Assembly: GCA_010645155.1 (NCBI GenBank) | Contig: CM021315.1 | Location: 8,562,321-8,626,320, forward strand | From: Tigriopus japonicus | Lineage: Eukaryota > Arthropoda > Copepoda > Harpacticoida > Harpacticidae | Reading direction: 5' to 3' | DNA length: 64,000 nucleotides | Part shown: one piece after another, positions 12,401 through 23,800 of the stretch | How positions within the stretch are numbered: position 1 is the stretch's first letter | Layout of the letters: every line of letters starts with the position of its first letter | Position numbers and translations under genes: made by a program | Notes under the pieces: model-generated | What the model was told of the DNA's origin: nothing | Databases searched by the model: none | The model's input: the letters and a program-made list of their open reading frames with translations, nothing else

Positions 12401-13685
12401 TCCAATAAAGCCTGAAATTTCATGCGTATTTTCTGCACACAACAGTTGGTCAATATCACGTCGTTGATGTTTGATTTTTTGATACTGTTTATCTTTGTTT
12501 TTCCCCATATTGTTTGGACTAGAGCGCTATAATAAAAAGGTTTTTTTAGTTTAAGTTTTTATTATAGCGCTCTAGTTTGGACTAATTGCAATCCACTGGA
12601 GACAAGAAAAATTACAAAAGATGCAAGTCTAATTCAAATGTCAAATTCAAGGCACTTTAATTTGTCCAAGACTGATATAAAATTGTTCCTATCTGTAAAT
12701 CCATACACCTCTTGAAATCAGCTAGCCGTTGCCACAAGAAAGAACTAGATGGCGCACTTCATGACTAGCCTCTTTTTCATTACCATACACTGGTTAAGTT
12801 GAAAAGTTTTCACACCAATCTTTAAGGGATTTTTCCTACTAATTCAACCAGAAACCATTGCAGGTCCATAAGTGCTCTACATTCAAAATTTGAGGCACTT
12901 GAATTTGTCTACAGACCACAACTGATATATGATGGTGAAGCAATTCAGTTCAATTTCAATCTGCGAGGACTGCCATCAATGCCATTGGTATAAAGTGAAA
13001 ATTCTTTGATTTACCTTGATGCCACCCCTGGTCGAAAATTTCCCAAGTTTATTTTTTGGATATTCTCTCTAATTTTATTTTTTCAAAGAAAGAGACAAAT
13101 TGAAGGTAGAAAACTAGATTGAACTCCATCAGTATTATATGTATGACCATTGCTATCTGCAAATACATGTATGTGTATAATGGGAAGTGTAAGCAAGTTG
13201 TTCCACATCAAATGCACTAGATGGCGCATTTAAGACTGTATTCTTTATTATAATGCACTAGTTAAATCTTCTTTGGGCTAGTAAGAAAATTGAAATAACT
13301 AGAGAACTTTCTTGATCAACGCCATCTTTTGTGTTATTTGGCAAGCTGAATGACAGAGTATGAGCTAGATGGCGTTGTTACCAGAACCAATATGTTCTTT
13401 GTTTAAAGTTGGTGTTTTTTGTTCAACTTCCAGGTCAAACGGATAGAATATATGATCACAGAGGTCAATGAAGATTACATCCCTTGGTCTCTGGAACGTG
13501 AATGCTCTGCCGAATGCAAACCCTTCTGTGTGAACATGGGAACAAGAACCAAAGTGAACTACTGTACTTCCTGTTGTACGGAAAACCACTGCAATGTGGA
13601 CAATTCCAGTATTAGTCTGATTTCGTCCATCTGGACTGATTTCCTTCTTCCGATGTCCATTTGTATTCTTCTGCAGATTTTGTAA
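6500..13685 (+). CDS. Ly6/uPAR (three-finger) GPI-anchored protein, two exons
   Basis: This appears to be a small extracellular three-finger (LU domain) protein, likely tethered to the cell surface by GPI. Exons 6500-6694 and 13434-13685 join in phase 0 (TTTTGTCAG|GTAAAA, CTTCCAG|GTC) into 148 residues. Residues 1-22 form a signal peptide (VLVFFVLMAAWSVALDG). The domain opens with C33-x2-C36 and closes with the family hallmark CCTENHCN at 112-119. Two N-glycosylation motifs are visible (N46, N122). Residues 132-148 are hydrophobic and end the protein, as in a GPI signal. I count 12 cysteines after the signal peptide, against the usual 10. The 6.7 kb intron contains a mariner, MITEs and a complete same-strand GTSF1-like gene. 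The ligand is unknown; insect relatives act in septate junctions or channel modulation, but no such role can be read here. Confidence 0.85.
6990..7083 (+). repeat. Dispersed repeat interrupted by mariner
   Basis: This is the copy of the 4213-4293 repeat in the opposite orientation, sharing CATCACTGATAGTGGG, GTTCCATGAAG and CGCTCCTTGCCACTTG. It stops at GGTATA where the mariner begins. A continuation resembling the intact copy (TTGGTAATGG) resumes at 8381 past the element. Confidence 0.75.
7084..8380 (-). mobile_element. Mariner/Tc1 superfamily element with decayed transposase
   Basis: This 1297-bp element is flanked by TA on both sides. Its inverted repeats of about 27 bp (CCGTATGTATCATAAGTTCG on the left; reverse complement of the right starts CAGTATGTATCATAAGTCCG) differ at about two positions. 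The minus-strand transposase starts at 8218 with a helix-turn-helix region (GGDKIKDIAANFGVSKKTIY) followed by the GRPR hinge. It then shows catalytic VFSDEKIF, DGAPCHTS near 7500 and SNSPNLNPLDYYV near 7400. It is dead: a TAG stop near 7580, a frameshift near 7505 and a TAA at 7458-7460 break the frame. The second-to-third Asp distance is about 39 residues if the stop is read through. It lies in the Ly6-like intron, antisense to that gene. Confidence 0.93.
8387..8465 (+). repeat. One arm of the 21.1-kb foldback MITE family
   Basis: AATGGATGAGTG, AATTCAGCTGTGGATCCTGG and GGCTAGGGATGCGTCAGA match the terminal inverted repeat of the element at 21105-21395. Only one arm is clear here, directly right of the mariner. 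Confidence 0.65.
9486..9583. mobile_element. 98-bp palindromic MITE, copy 1
   Basis: This is an almost complete palindrome with arms of about 43 bases. The left arm is AGGCTATTTTTTTAAGACGC then AAAGATCGATCTTAAGATCG; the right arm mirrors it (CGATCTTGAGATCGATCTTT). CAG directly flanks both ends, a possible 3-bp target duplication. A copy of exactly the same length lies at 49975-50072. It has no coding capacity and sits in the Ly6-like intron. Confidence 0.85.
9823..11820 (+). CDS. GTSF1: GTSF1/Asterix-like double CHHC zinc-finger protein
   Basis: By family, GTSF1/Asterix proteins bind PIWI proteins, contact RNA through CHHC fingers and assist piRNA-guided silencing in the germ line. Exons 9823-9936, 10765-11034 and 11338-11820 are all in phase 0 and give 288 residues. 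The start is CACCATGTC. Finger 1 is C8-x5-H14-x9-H24-x3-C28 (CFFDPVHQI, then HLYKC). Finger 2 is C49-x5-H55-x9-H65-x3-C69 (CPLNSTHYV, then HMEDC), so the spacing is identical. The tail carries Trp at 103, 182 and 256; aromatic residues of this kind contact Piwi in known members. It also has GLGRGYG and GLGRGRG, RG-type motifs that could be methylated and read by Tudor proteins. The acidic C-terminus makes it longer than the 150-170 residues of classic GTSF1. It lies entirely inside the Ly6-like intron. AATAAA at 11848 is about 28 bases past the stop. Confidence 0.93.
11848..11853 (+). terminator. Poly(A) signal of the GTSF1-like gene
   Basis: A canonical AATAAA lies 28 bases after the TAA stop. 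It also sits inside the Ly6-like intron, so the host transcript must bypass it. Confidence 0.6.
12512..12584. mobile_element. Short palindromic insert with 10-bp direct repeats
   Basis: Two perfect 20-base inverted arms (CTAGAGCGCTATAATAAAAA at 12519-12538 and its complement at 12556-12575) surround a 17-base loop. The direct repeat GTTTGGACTA sits at both outer edges (12512-12521, 12575-12584). Perfect arms and a perfect duplication suggest a young foldback insertion. A 9-10 bp duplication would fit a Mutator-like or related transposase. Confidence 0.7.
12600..13380. repeat. Degenerate tandem duplication with CTAGATGGCG motif
   Basis: CTAGATGGCG occurs at 12745, 13217 and 13365, the first two followed by CA and similar flanks (ACTGGTTAAGTT versus ACTAGTTAAATC). 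AGGCACTTTAATTTGTC at about 12650 and AGGCACTTGAATTTGTC at about 12892 also match. This looks like an old, diverged direct duplication in the Ly6-like intron. Confidence 0.5.
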
Positions 13686-15221
13686 CACGGCTGAATTACA
13701 TGTACATATTTCTTATATTGATAATAACCAAATCACGTGCTTTTGTGTTAGAAAAACAACTTCTGTTTGGTGTAAATCTGAAAAAAGCATTTAATTATTT
13801 GTCGAAATATTTAGACCATTTTGAGCATTTCAGCAATATTTGTTTTATTATTTGATGACTTACAAAGGCAACTCAAAAAACATGATTGGTTTTGGTTCAG
13901 TATTTGATTCACCTAAGAACTCATTTTATGATTTGAAAACGAAAGCGTTTTTTCAGGGAGTCATCACATGGAAATATAATGTCATTAAACCGATGAATGT
14001 TTCAGAAATCAAGTCATGTTTGTTTATCTTAAAAAAATGTCTATTTTTGGCTTTAGAAATTGAGCTTTTTCAGTCAAGGTTAATTCATGTCATAAAAACC
14101 ACTGCCGATCACAGAGGGATTTCACTAAAAAACCGATCGAGGACAGTTCATTTCATTAAATGGGCCATTTATGTATCTATTGACCTCAAACCAAATTCTG
14201 GAAAGTGCTAATGAGTAATGTAAGTGTATAAAAAAGTCAGTACATGATAGGTGAGTTGTTAAGGGTACCGAAAAGTAAAGTGACAAAAAAGAAAATTAGA
14301 GTTTAGATAAGCATACTTGAGTCTGATCTTAAAATTTAAGGTTAAGTTCTTGTACAAAAAAATGAGGCTTATTTCCTTAACCTAGACTCAAGCCAGGTTA
14401 TTTAAACCGATTATTAAAACTCTCGCTTTAGGACTTGGAGCCCTTAACAACTCAATATTAAGATCAAATGTTAACTGACGTATAACCCAAGGATATCAAA
14501 ATATCGTAAAAATACTCGTGCTCGAGCATCGTCTCATTTCCCAAGCTGCTTTTCAAATGCTGTTGATGTACAAAGACTACAGTAAATCATGGTTTTTGCC
14601 CTACTTTGGTATACTCGACCGATTTACATTTTTATTTGTGCACTTAGCAAGATCCAAACACTTAGCAAATCCAAGCTATCGTCGGCCTCACAGAGTTCCA
14701 GAGTGGACATGTTGATCTAGACTCTGCTAACAATTTGGCAGACAATTTTCAGGCCCTAGCTGACCACTTGGTTGATCACTTGTGCCCAAACAAGCTCACA
14801 TTCTTTGATGGCAACATTCCAAAACAACCACAACAACCATGCACAAACGGTAGTATAGTTTAAGCTATTCACTGAACATACTGTATTTGTGTTTGGGGCC
14901 CAACGCGTCATGGAAAAACCAAGCTTTCTCATCCAACCTTTGCTATTCGACAGCTGTAACTTGTCCAACAAAATCTTCATTATGCCCGCCCTGTGGTCAG
15001 CCTCAACATTGTTCTCAGATTCGTTTTTCTAGCTCATCACAGGCAACTTAAATTCTGAGACTTTGCCAAATAATGGTGATTGACCACATTTCTTCTTGAA
15101 TAAATGTTCTACTTTGAATGTACTAAACGTATCCTAAGTTTTAGGTACGCCAGAGACAAGCTTAAAACATCTACCTATAATTTGCTCAACATTAGTGGTA
15201 AAACATAGCCTAACGTGGTTG

Positions 15222-15421
15222 CCAACATTAGGTCGGTTATTGAGTGTTTTTGAGGTAAAGTTGAAGTATATTAGGACGTGGTCTATGATTAGGATAAAGT
15301 AGAAATCACCAGTCTCAAGACATATGTTATGAAATGAGAAGTATGATTATTTCTACTAGTATTTACATGCTTCCAGTGTGTTTCCACTATTCTTCAAAAT
15401 GCCCTCAACAACTGACCTATT
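15222..15421. mobile_element. Foldback element, small copy of the 29-31 kb family
   Basis: AGGTCGGTTATTGAG near 15224 pairs with CCCTCAACAACTGACCT ending near 15420. The interior is short and diverged. The same terminal sequence bounds the copies at 28956 and 29613. Confidence 0.5.
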
Positions 15422-16451
15422 CACGCAACACGGCTAGTCCTTCAAATAATCCTGATTCCCAAACGGGCCATTTTCCTGAAGCTTTTAAGTATCCCCAAAG
15501 CGCCAAAAACGGGGTTAATGACCAATTCAGACTGCGTGAGTAAGAGGTGCCCTGCAAAGTTTGTCAACCTTGCCATGAGTTGGCAAAACTGAACGAATGG
15601 CTCTTTCGCAATCGCGTTGCTCTGTATGCAATACAGATCACTTCCAAATCTCTAAAAGTTCGGAAGAATCTCTTTTTGTTTCAAGTCGACACTAAAGCAC
15701 TAACCAACCAGATTCAAGGTTGAGATTTGTGGTAAGGCACACTCCCATTCTCGAAAAGAAGTCACTAAAAAAACATTTGTTTCTTTTTTCTTCTAAATGT
15801 GTGTCACTGTGTAGCTTGTAATTGTGCCATTCCTAGCAAGATTGTTGGCACTCAAGATGAACAAGTAACGGAGTGGGAGAATGTGAAAGTTTCATTCCAT
15901 GCTCAGTCACGCTCCGATATGACTTCTATTCAAATATATAAATGTACCAAGGTAGGTAGGTAGGACATCAACGAATCTTGTCAACTATCTTTCATCAACT
16001 TTCCCGGAAATGCTGGCACACGTTGACATCTTACAATTATCCCAAGAAAGACAACCACCAACCAAACCCACCCCGTGCATTTCTGGACGATTAGTTAGTC
16101 GTCGTCAGTCATAATGATAATAATAACAACCACACCAACCATCTGCTTGTCATCTTGGAATCCATCTTGTCTCGGGTCCATCCTGTCTTCGGTCAGTCAA
16201 ATGTGGTGTTTGGCACGCGTTGTTGCCCGTATTTGATTATTAGAGACCACATAAATCGGTCAAACTTTTTTCAAGATCTACACCCGAGGGATTTCAAATA
16301 AAAACAATAAAGATCAAGAATAGATAAAAAAACGTGAACTGCTTTTAGATCATATGTTATTTGGTTGTTCAAGCTATGGCACAAAAAAATTAGGATGTGT
16401 ACATTGATTTGTAGAAGTGCATATTTATATTTACCACTACATAGACTAAGG

Positions 16452-16899
16452 CAGGGGTCATAAACCAGTGGGTCACGCCCATTGTGCCATTGGTTTGCCC
16501 AAGGGTGGATGTTGGTGGGCCTAAGAACTATGGGGAAGGTCCAAAATAGTAGGCCTGTGAGCCATCCATAGTACTGTGCTGGTGGGCCCTGATACATCCC
16601 AGGCCAATCCTTATTTGGCCTGTGCGTTCTTCTAGTCGAATCTATAAATAGCTGTGATAATGTACTAGTCGAGATAGTCCAATAAATGTGCCAGGGGGCT
16701 TCACACCTTCAATCTTTTTGATTATTTCTGCGTGCATTTCACGTTGTTTCAATGGCGCGTGCATTTCACGTTGTTTCAGGCCCAAAGCTCTTTGATTTAA
16801 TTTGTGGGCCCATGAACCTACCAGCGTCTGTTTGGTGGCCCCTGACAAAGCAAAATCAAATTTGGTGGGTCATGACCCAAAAGCCGTTGCCGACCCCTG
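16452..16899. mobile_element. hAT-type MITE with 8-bp target duplication
   Basis: Ends are CAGGGGTCATAAACCAGTGG on the left and, reverse complemented, CAGGGGTCGGCAACGGCTTT on the right. These match the CAGGGGTCGGCAACC ends common in hAT elements. The flanks are GACTAAGG (16444-16451) and GACTAGGG (16900-16907), an 8-bp duplication with one mismatch, as expected for hAT. The 448-bp interior has no transposase. It does contain a tandem pair of GCGTGCATTTCACGTTGTTT at about 16730-16780. Confidence 0.87.
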
Positions 16900-17800
16900 G
16901 ACTAGGGGATCTGTTATTCTCGGATTTCTGGATATTTGGTCTGTTATTCAATTGATATTAGCAATTATGTAAACAAACATGTAGTAGAGGTAAAAAGCTG
17001 AAGCCTGCATACATGCAGGTTATTTTGAATCTACAAAACACTCCACACAATGGATGGAAAATAATTTTAAAATATATCTGGCGCTCAATGCACTTGCCAA
17101 TGAAAGAAATGAAAGCAAACATTGATTACAAATGATTGATTATGCTTCCTCCAGTCAGAGAATTCCTTGGCTTGATTCCAGAAAAGTCTAATTTTGGCAA
17201 AACTTTAAAACTGCTGTATTTACAGCAGGGATTTGTTAGTCAAAACTGGCATTTCAGTTTATTTTCACCAATTTCCCTTTCACTTCATTACCGATTGGCT
17301 TAAAGCCTTGAAAATGCCGAAAAATGCCAAAAATCATTTTTCGGCCTTGAAAATGATTCAAAACAACTCTGCCTCTCAGATAAGTGGCTAAAAGAGAAAA
17401 TCCAGAAAATGGCAAGTTCCCAAATGTTCAACACGAAAATCCGGCTTCTGTCTTAAATGCCGATCAATGGTCACTAACCTTCGATATTACTAATTGTGAA
17501 TTCACAAACCAACCGCCATGCTTTGTCGGCGTATTGGAACCTGGAATGAATCATATAACACACTCTTCCAAGCAGAGATGAACTCCTCCTCCAATCGGAG
17601 CACAATTACGCGATCTCCTATCCTCACTACATAAATGTAAACGCCATCGTCGTGGACGTTGTATGTACTGTCAACCAACGTCAGGCAGACATTTTATCAA
17701 AATTGGCCGCAGCTGCCTGCCCTTCGAGTGGTTTGTGGATCTTCTCTGATGTTCCGCCTCCCTGAACATCCAGAGGATTTAGTGTCATTCAGGAAACAAC

Positions 17801-20800
17801 ATGAACAAGAGCTTCAAAACTTGGCTGGTTCTGATTTGTTCGGTTCAATGTGAGTGTCATGTGATTGGTGTCCTTTTATCTTTCAGCAAATAAGTTCTAG
17901 GGTGCTCATTCGTTGCGTTCCTTATTTCTTGCAGTGGTTCGAGGAGACTGCGACGCCACAGATGAGCTGCACAGGTGCTTCCAAGGGGTTCAAAATGTGT
18001 TCCTTAAGCCCAATTTCATTTTCCCGACGTCTCAGGACGAAATCGATCAATCTTGCAGGTCAGCAATGAGTTTCAAGTTTATTTTTGGAACATTGGATTT
18101 TTGAGATGGCATAAAAAGTGACATGTAATGTAACGGAACGGAACCGGAAACCATTTATTCATAAAAAAACGTGGGTTTGGCTGCCAACAACAGTTGTGGT
18201 AAATTGAATGGAGCATTCTGTTTAACTCTGAATGGATGATTGAATACCAAACCTAGTTAGATTTATGTACTTAAAGTTCACAAAATTACAGAAGTTTTTA
18301 AAGCTCGTAACAAAAACTCGTAAGGAAAAACGTGGGACTTTTCTTTTCAGTACTAGTTGAATACTGTAGAAGTTCAACATCAGCTAGATTTGGTAACTTC
18401 AAAATGGGTTCATTGAAAGTCGATTCTTAGCATTCTTTGATTTGTCTCATGCTACAAGCAATGGATGGCATTTTCTGATTGCGAAGGTCTCAATAAACTG
18501 TACTATAATAATGTAATTTTACTTGGTAACAAGAGGCTGCCCTGCAATAACATATGCATTGAAACTTTTTCATGACCCATGACACCACCTTGTTTTTCAA
18601 GTTCCAGCATTTCGGTTTTGTTTAATAACCACAAATCATTGGTAGACAGTTTTTCATTGCAAATACTGTTGTAAGCCATAAGCAACTAAAGTGGGAATGC
18701 TCTTTCATAGAACATTAATTATAAACAATGTTCTGACTGTTCATCAACAAGCAGGCAAACATTTGAAATGGCATTTCTGAAACTTCACTGCACATTTTTT
18801 TATCACCTTGCACAGTCTTTTCTTTGAAATCAGGACGTTTAGGCAAGTTTGTTTAATGGTTCTTTTTGACAAAATTCGGCTTTGTGTTGGCTCGGCAAGA
18901 ACAAAGGAAGAAGTAATTTAGTTACTATTGAGGTCAATCTGAGATTGGCCTTAAAACTAGTTTGGAGCGTAAAATCCCGCAACACTACGTCGTGGTACCG
19001 GTACCAGGAAACAAATAGCTTTCCTAAACGTCCAAAATACTTCAAAAAGTGTTGCTTGAAAGACTGACTGATAAAAAATTGGGAATAGCAGAGTCTAAAC
19101 CGGGTTTTCGTGCTCTTTTGCCTAGTATATGCAAAACAACGCTTTTTGAGCAATTTTTCCGACTTTATGGTTAATGTTTTTGGCATTTTTCAATACTTTT
19201 ATCTACCACCCGATTATGAACTTTCATCTTGCAAGCACACTAATGAAATATCTGGACTTGCCATTCGCCGATTTTTGCATGACTGTTGCAAAAAGCGACC
19301 TCAAGTGGCAAAACTCGCATCATTTGGAGTGCACATGTGGAAAAATTCCTTAAAACTGCTCTTCATTGTGCTAACTTTGGATCCTCTCATACATTCCCAA
19401 TTATTTCAAATTCGTGGCAGTCAACTAGAAGTTGTCAATTACCGTATGAAGAAATGGTACTAGCCTTTAAGGACATCATGATGTTTGACTCGTTTTAAAG
19501 CTATCACAGATCTAAAATGTCAACTTCAACTTCAAAATCTGTCACCCTCTAGAATGAGGTGAAAGAAAAAAGATAGAAAGGGGAAGACAAGGGGTTGACC
19601 CAAAGGGTTGACCAGTTCAGAGTGATCAATTTCAGACCTTCAAAAAAGAGAAAGAGACTTACGAATTTGCAGGCAAAAGCAATTTTGGTCTTTTTGAACA
19701 ACAAAACTTTCAAATGTGAATAAATGACTACAGAATGAAAACAAAAGAAACGCCAAACACCTGTAAGCTATGCATAAAAGGTAGAAGAGCCTGCTACATA
19801 TAGAGGGTCACTTTGTATTAGAACGCAATCCATGTCATGAACTGTTAAAGTCTTTCCAGCATGAAGGAAAGTAAACAAATGAAAGTAATCTATTTCTAAA
19901 CTTGCCTTTCAATTACAAACAATATTTCGGAAAATTGACAGCTGAAATGCAGTCATATTAGAGAACTATAAAAGATTTGTTGGAGTGCCCTTTTTTTGGG
20001 TCAACCCAACCAAGTTGTATTCTGACCCACCCCCAAAAAGTGCTCTACAGAGGGACTGGGTTCGAATCCCACACTTGTTAAGGAAAATTTTGAGTGAAAA
20101 TGTGATGGTGTGCTTTAGCGGAAATAAAAAGTCGATTAACAACAAAGGAAACGAAGCCGAGAAAGTACACCCATAGAACTCCACTAACTTGTTTTTTCTT
20201 TGGGCATAAGAATGACTCAGTTCCTACCTATTCCCCAGTCTTCGTCGGGAATATGTAGGAGCTGATCCTCTAGCAGCTTTTAAAGCAGGGTTAGATAAAT
20301 TTTTGAATACTATTCCTGATCAACCCACTATTCAAGGGTTGCATAGATCGGCCAACAGTAATTCGTTGGTAGACTAAATTTCGTATAAATATTAATTGTT
20401 TAAATTATTTCATTTATTTTTTTATTTTTTTGCAGGGAATCACATTCCTTGCAGAGGTAGTGGAAAGTCCGCTACCAAACGAAAAAAATTGAATCTGGCC
20501 TCTTATGCGAGACCCTTTTAAGGATAGAAGTAGTAGGCATGCTCAAAATAAAGTCTACGAAATAGATATCACTCAAGGGCAAAAAGAACAATAATTCTGC
20601 GATTCATTTTATAGTAAGGAGGTCCTTGGCATGCTTTAAGCCTTTTCCATAATTGTGACAACTGATCATGTCGCATTCCATGCTTTGATGCACACTGAAC
20701 AAGGTGTTTTTTGTTTAATTTAGTCGTTTGATTAGTAAATTGCAACTCTCAAGGTTATTTGGAACAAGTGCACATATTCACAAGGTTTCTTGATGTGGTC

Positions 20801-23800
20801 AGTGGAGTACATAAATTGGCTGTTATTGAAAGAAAACCAATTAAATTGTTTTAAGTTGCGTTAAGCACTATTGTCTAGTTAATGTTGGGAATATTGATTG
20901 GTGCATTCTAGTATTTCAGAATTACTTCATCCACGGAAGTGAAGGTTAAAGCTTCAACTTTAGATTTGGGGTAAGGGTTGGATTAAAATTAAGGGTTTGA
21001 GTTGTTGATAATTCTGAAATAATCTATTATTTATTGATATGGAAAATACCGTTAATCACTTAATTTACTGGAAATGCGACAACGGTCAGAAGGAATCAGA
21101 GACAAATGGATGAGTGTGGTCGAACTAATTCAGCTGTTGATTTGTAGGGCCAGATGGTTAGAGGTGGGTCAGATATCTGGCTTTGGTGCTTGAAAGTTAG
21201 AGTTTGCTACATCACGAAATAACTATTATATGGCTTGACCCAAGGTTGAATATCAAAAAAAAATGTGAACTAAGCTCGGAAATTCTCAACAGCCTTTATC
21301 ACGTTTGACGGAGAATGAGTTTAAGCTCTGACACATCCCTAGCCATTTGTCCCCAAGAATCCAGAGCTGAATTAGTCCAACCACACTCATCCATTAAGTA
21401 GAGGTACCATTAAAGACCGAATTTACAAAAAAAATCGTCTTTAAACTTTGTTAATGGACAGACAAGTACATTTGGATATTTTATAACAATGCTCTAAACT
21501 TACTTGAAGTTATTTTTCAAGCTTGTTTTACGCTTAAGTTGCAACCGAAAAATTAGCTTGAAAATTCATTAATTTTTCTTTTTGATGTGTCAAGCATAAG
21601 AATCTAAAACCCTCTTTTAGTCGAAAAGAGAAACTGCTGTAAAGGGATCAAATATTTTGGAGGAGGCTTTGTTGCTTTTGTGGGTTAATATGTTTGAATA
21701 GAGCTTGATCGAAGGAGAAAATGCCAGATGCAATGCCATGGAAAATGGAAAATCCATTGATTAGTGAAGAAAGAGTGTTTGATTTATCAGCTTGAGTGTC
21801 TGGGATTAAGCATTATTATCTAGCCTAACAACTGATGAATTTGAAAAGGATGTATGAATACAATTTCTTATTGCAAAATACGTGGAGATGAAAATTCTGC
21901 ATTGAACGCAATCTCAGAAGCTTAAAAACTGGCCGACTTATTTCACTTGGCATTTTTCATTTGTTAATATACGTAAAAATTAACAAAATTTTGCAAAAAG
22001 TGGGAACAAGCAGAGTTTTCATGTAACCACATTATTATCAGAACCTGTCATTTTGTATTACATTTTTAAGGTGAATGGTTCATCCAAAACAAAAATCATA
22101 AGACTCCAGGTATTTGACCCTAACACCAAAAAATCGATGTTACAGATTAGAGGGTTAGAAAAAAGCTTGAGCGTCTATCAACGCAGAAGGGCTGTTTTGT
22201 GGCATGGTATTGATTCAGAAATCCTCGTTTTTTCAGTGAGACGTTTCCAAAAATGTGGTCCGAGTTCGTATCGTGCGTGACCAACTTTACCGAGACATGC
22301 TTCAGAGGTCCAGAGAAGGCGCAGATCCACCAAGCAGTGGGAAAATCCATCAACTCGATTCACAAACTATGCACAAACAAGGACATGCAAGCAGGTTCGT
22401 ACATCGGACGCACATCAGAACAAATGAACACTCACAATGGATCACACCTTCATTATGGATTTAATCGTTGCAATGAATGACCATGTAAGGAAGCAATTGT
22501 TTTGGTCTAAGTTCGAGATCACATTGGAGCATTTTATGACTTCCGCATGACTAAATGTATTGGTCATTTAATCAAGTATTTGCCATTAGATGTCAGATGA
22601 AATATGTAACTTTGATTCGGTTCGGCTATTTAAGAATTGATTTATTTCAAACGTTCAGTTAAAGACGCCTTTGAACTTAAATTTCGTTTCGACTTTTTGG
22701 GAGGGTTAGATTCTGCATAAATGGATTTTTTCAAAAAATGTGTTTGCTTTGTTTTTTTCAAGAAGGCAAGAAACTTGGAAAAGACTATTGACTATTTAAA
22801 AAAAAAACTGAAATGAAATTCAAAAGCATGAGAAAAAACCGGAGATTTACCAGGGAATGTCGAAAAAAGAAGATAAAAAACTTTGACAAAACATAACTCC
22901 AATATTAATAGGGCTATAACTCAAATCTTATTGATTTTAGGACTTATGTACTGGACTGGATATTGGCAAAAAAAAAAAACTTTTTGGTGATGATTCGGAA
23001 AAGTTCCTGGGTTTGATTTTGTCCACCAGACCTGGGTCAATCACTTTCAAAATGTAATAATTATAATTCGATTGGTTCCCAAAGTAATTTATTGCCATTG
23101 CTCTCAAATTGTAATTGAATTACATTCAAGTACTTTTTTCTTCGCGAATCAAACTTTCCAGAATCCAGAAGTTAAATGCACAATGAAAAGTGCATAAAGG
23201 TACCTTGATTTTAGACTATTTGATTTTCATTGTTCAGAACAACATTGAAAGGACGAGATTTTTCTATGAAATGTCTAATCTTACAATATGAGATAATAGG
23301 TATATATGAAATTGTAATTCGTTATTGGAAATGTCAATTGCATTGCCTTGAATGAAATGAAATTTCAATTAAGGAATTGTAATTAAATTACATCACAAGT
23401 ATAATACTCAAAGTGTTTACAAGCACTATTTAGAGTGGAGTCTCTTTTTATAAAACCTTCATTACATTTTTCGTGTAAAAATAAAAGTTGTCTTTTATTT
23501 ATTGTTAGCCAAAAGCAAGGGTTCCTGGGACAATCGAAACTATTAAGGCACAAAAATCCGCTTTTTACTTTTGTAATTAGTACATTAATACAAGAACTAA
23601 TACAAGTTCCATTCATCCATATGATTTGAAGGTGTTTAATTGGCGAAATGTAGACTTTGTATGTAAGTTTGGCTATCATCTTTTAACAAACACATATCTA
23701 ATTTCACTTCAAAAGCCTGTTTTGGGGGGAGATGAAGAAGCCTTTGAACCAGAAATATGTTTTTGTATACTTGTCCTTGTCACGCCAGAGTTTGCAACTG

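Larger units (their letters stand above)
13686..17800. other. Intergenic region between Ly6-like and Cys-rich genes
   Basis: No supported gene. Open frames here are short, AT-driven and match nothing I recognise. 14300-15420 is repeat-derived (arms related to those at 29-31 kb), 16452-16899 is a hAT-type MITE, and the rest is unremarkable AT-rich DNA with small simple repeats such as GTAGGTAGGTAGG near 15951. Confidence 0.6.
18059..22236. other. 4.2-kb intron of the Cys-rich gene, repeat-laden
   Basis: It holds a tRNA-like B-box block (about 20056), a LINE 3' end (20222-20480) and a foldback MITE (21105-21395). Between 18100 and 19960 I see no gene, only short AT-rich frames. A perfect GGTACCGGTACC palindrome lies near 18996. 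Confidence 0.6.
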
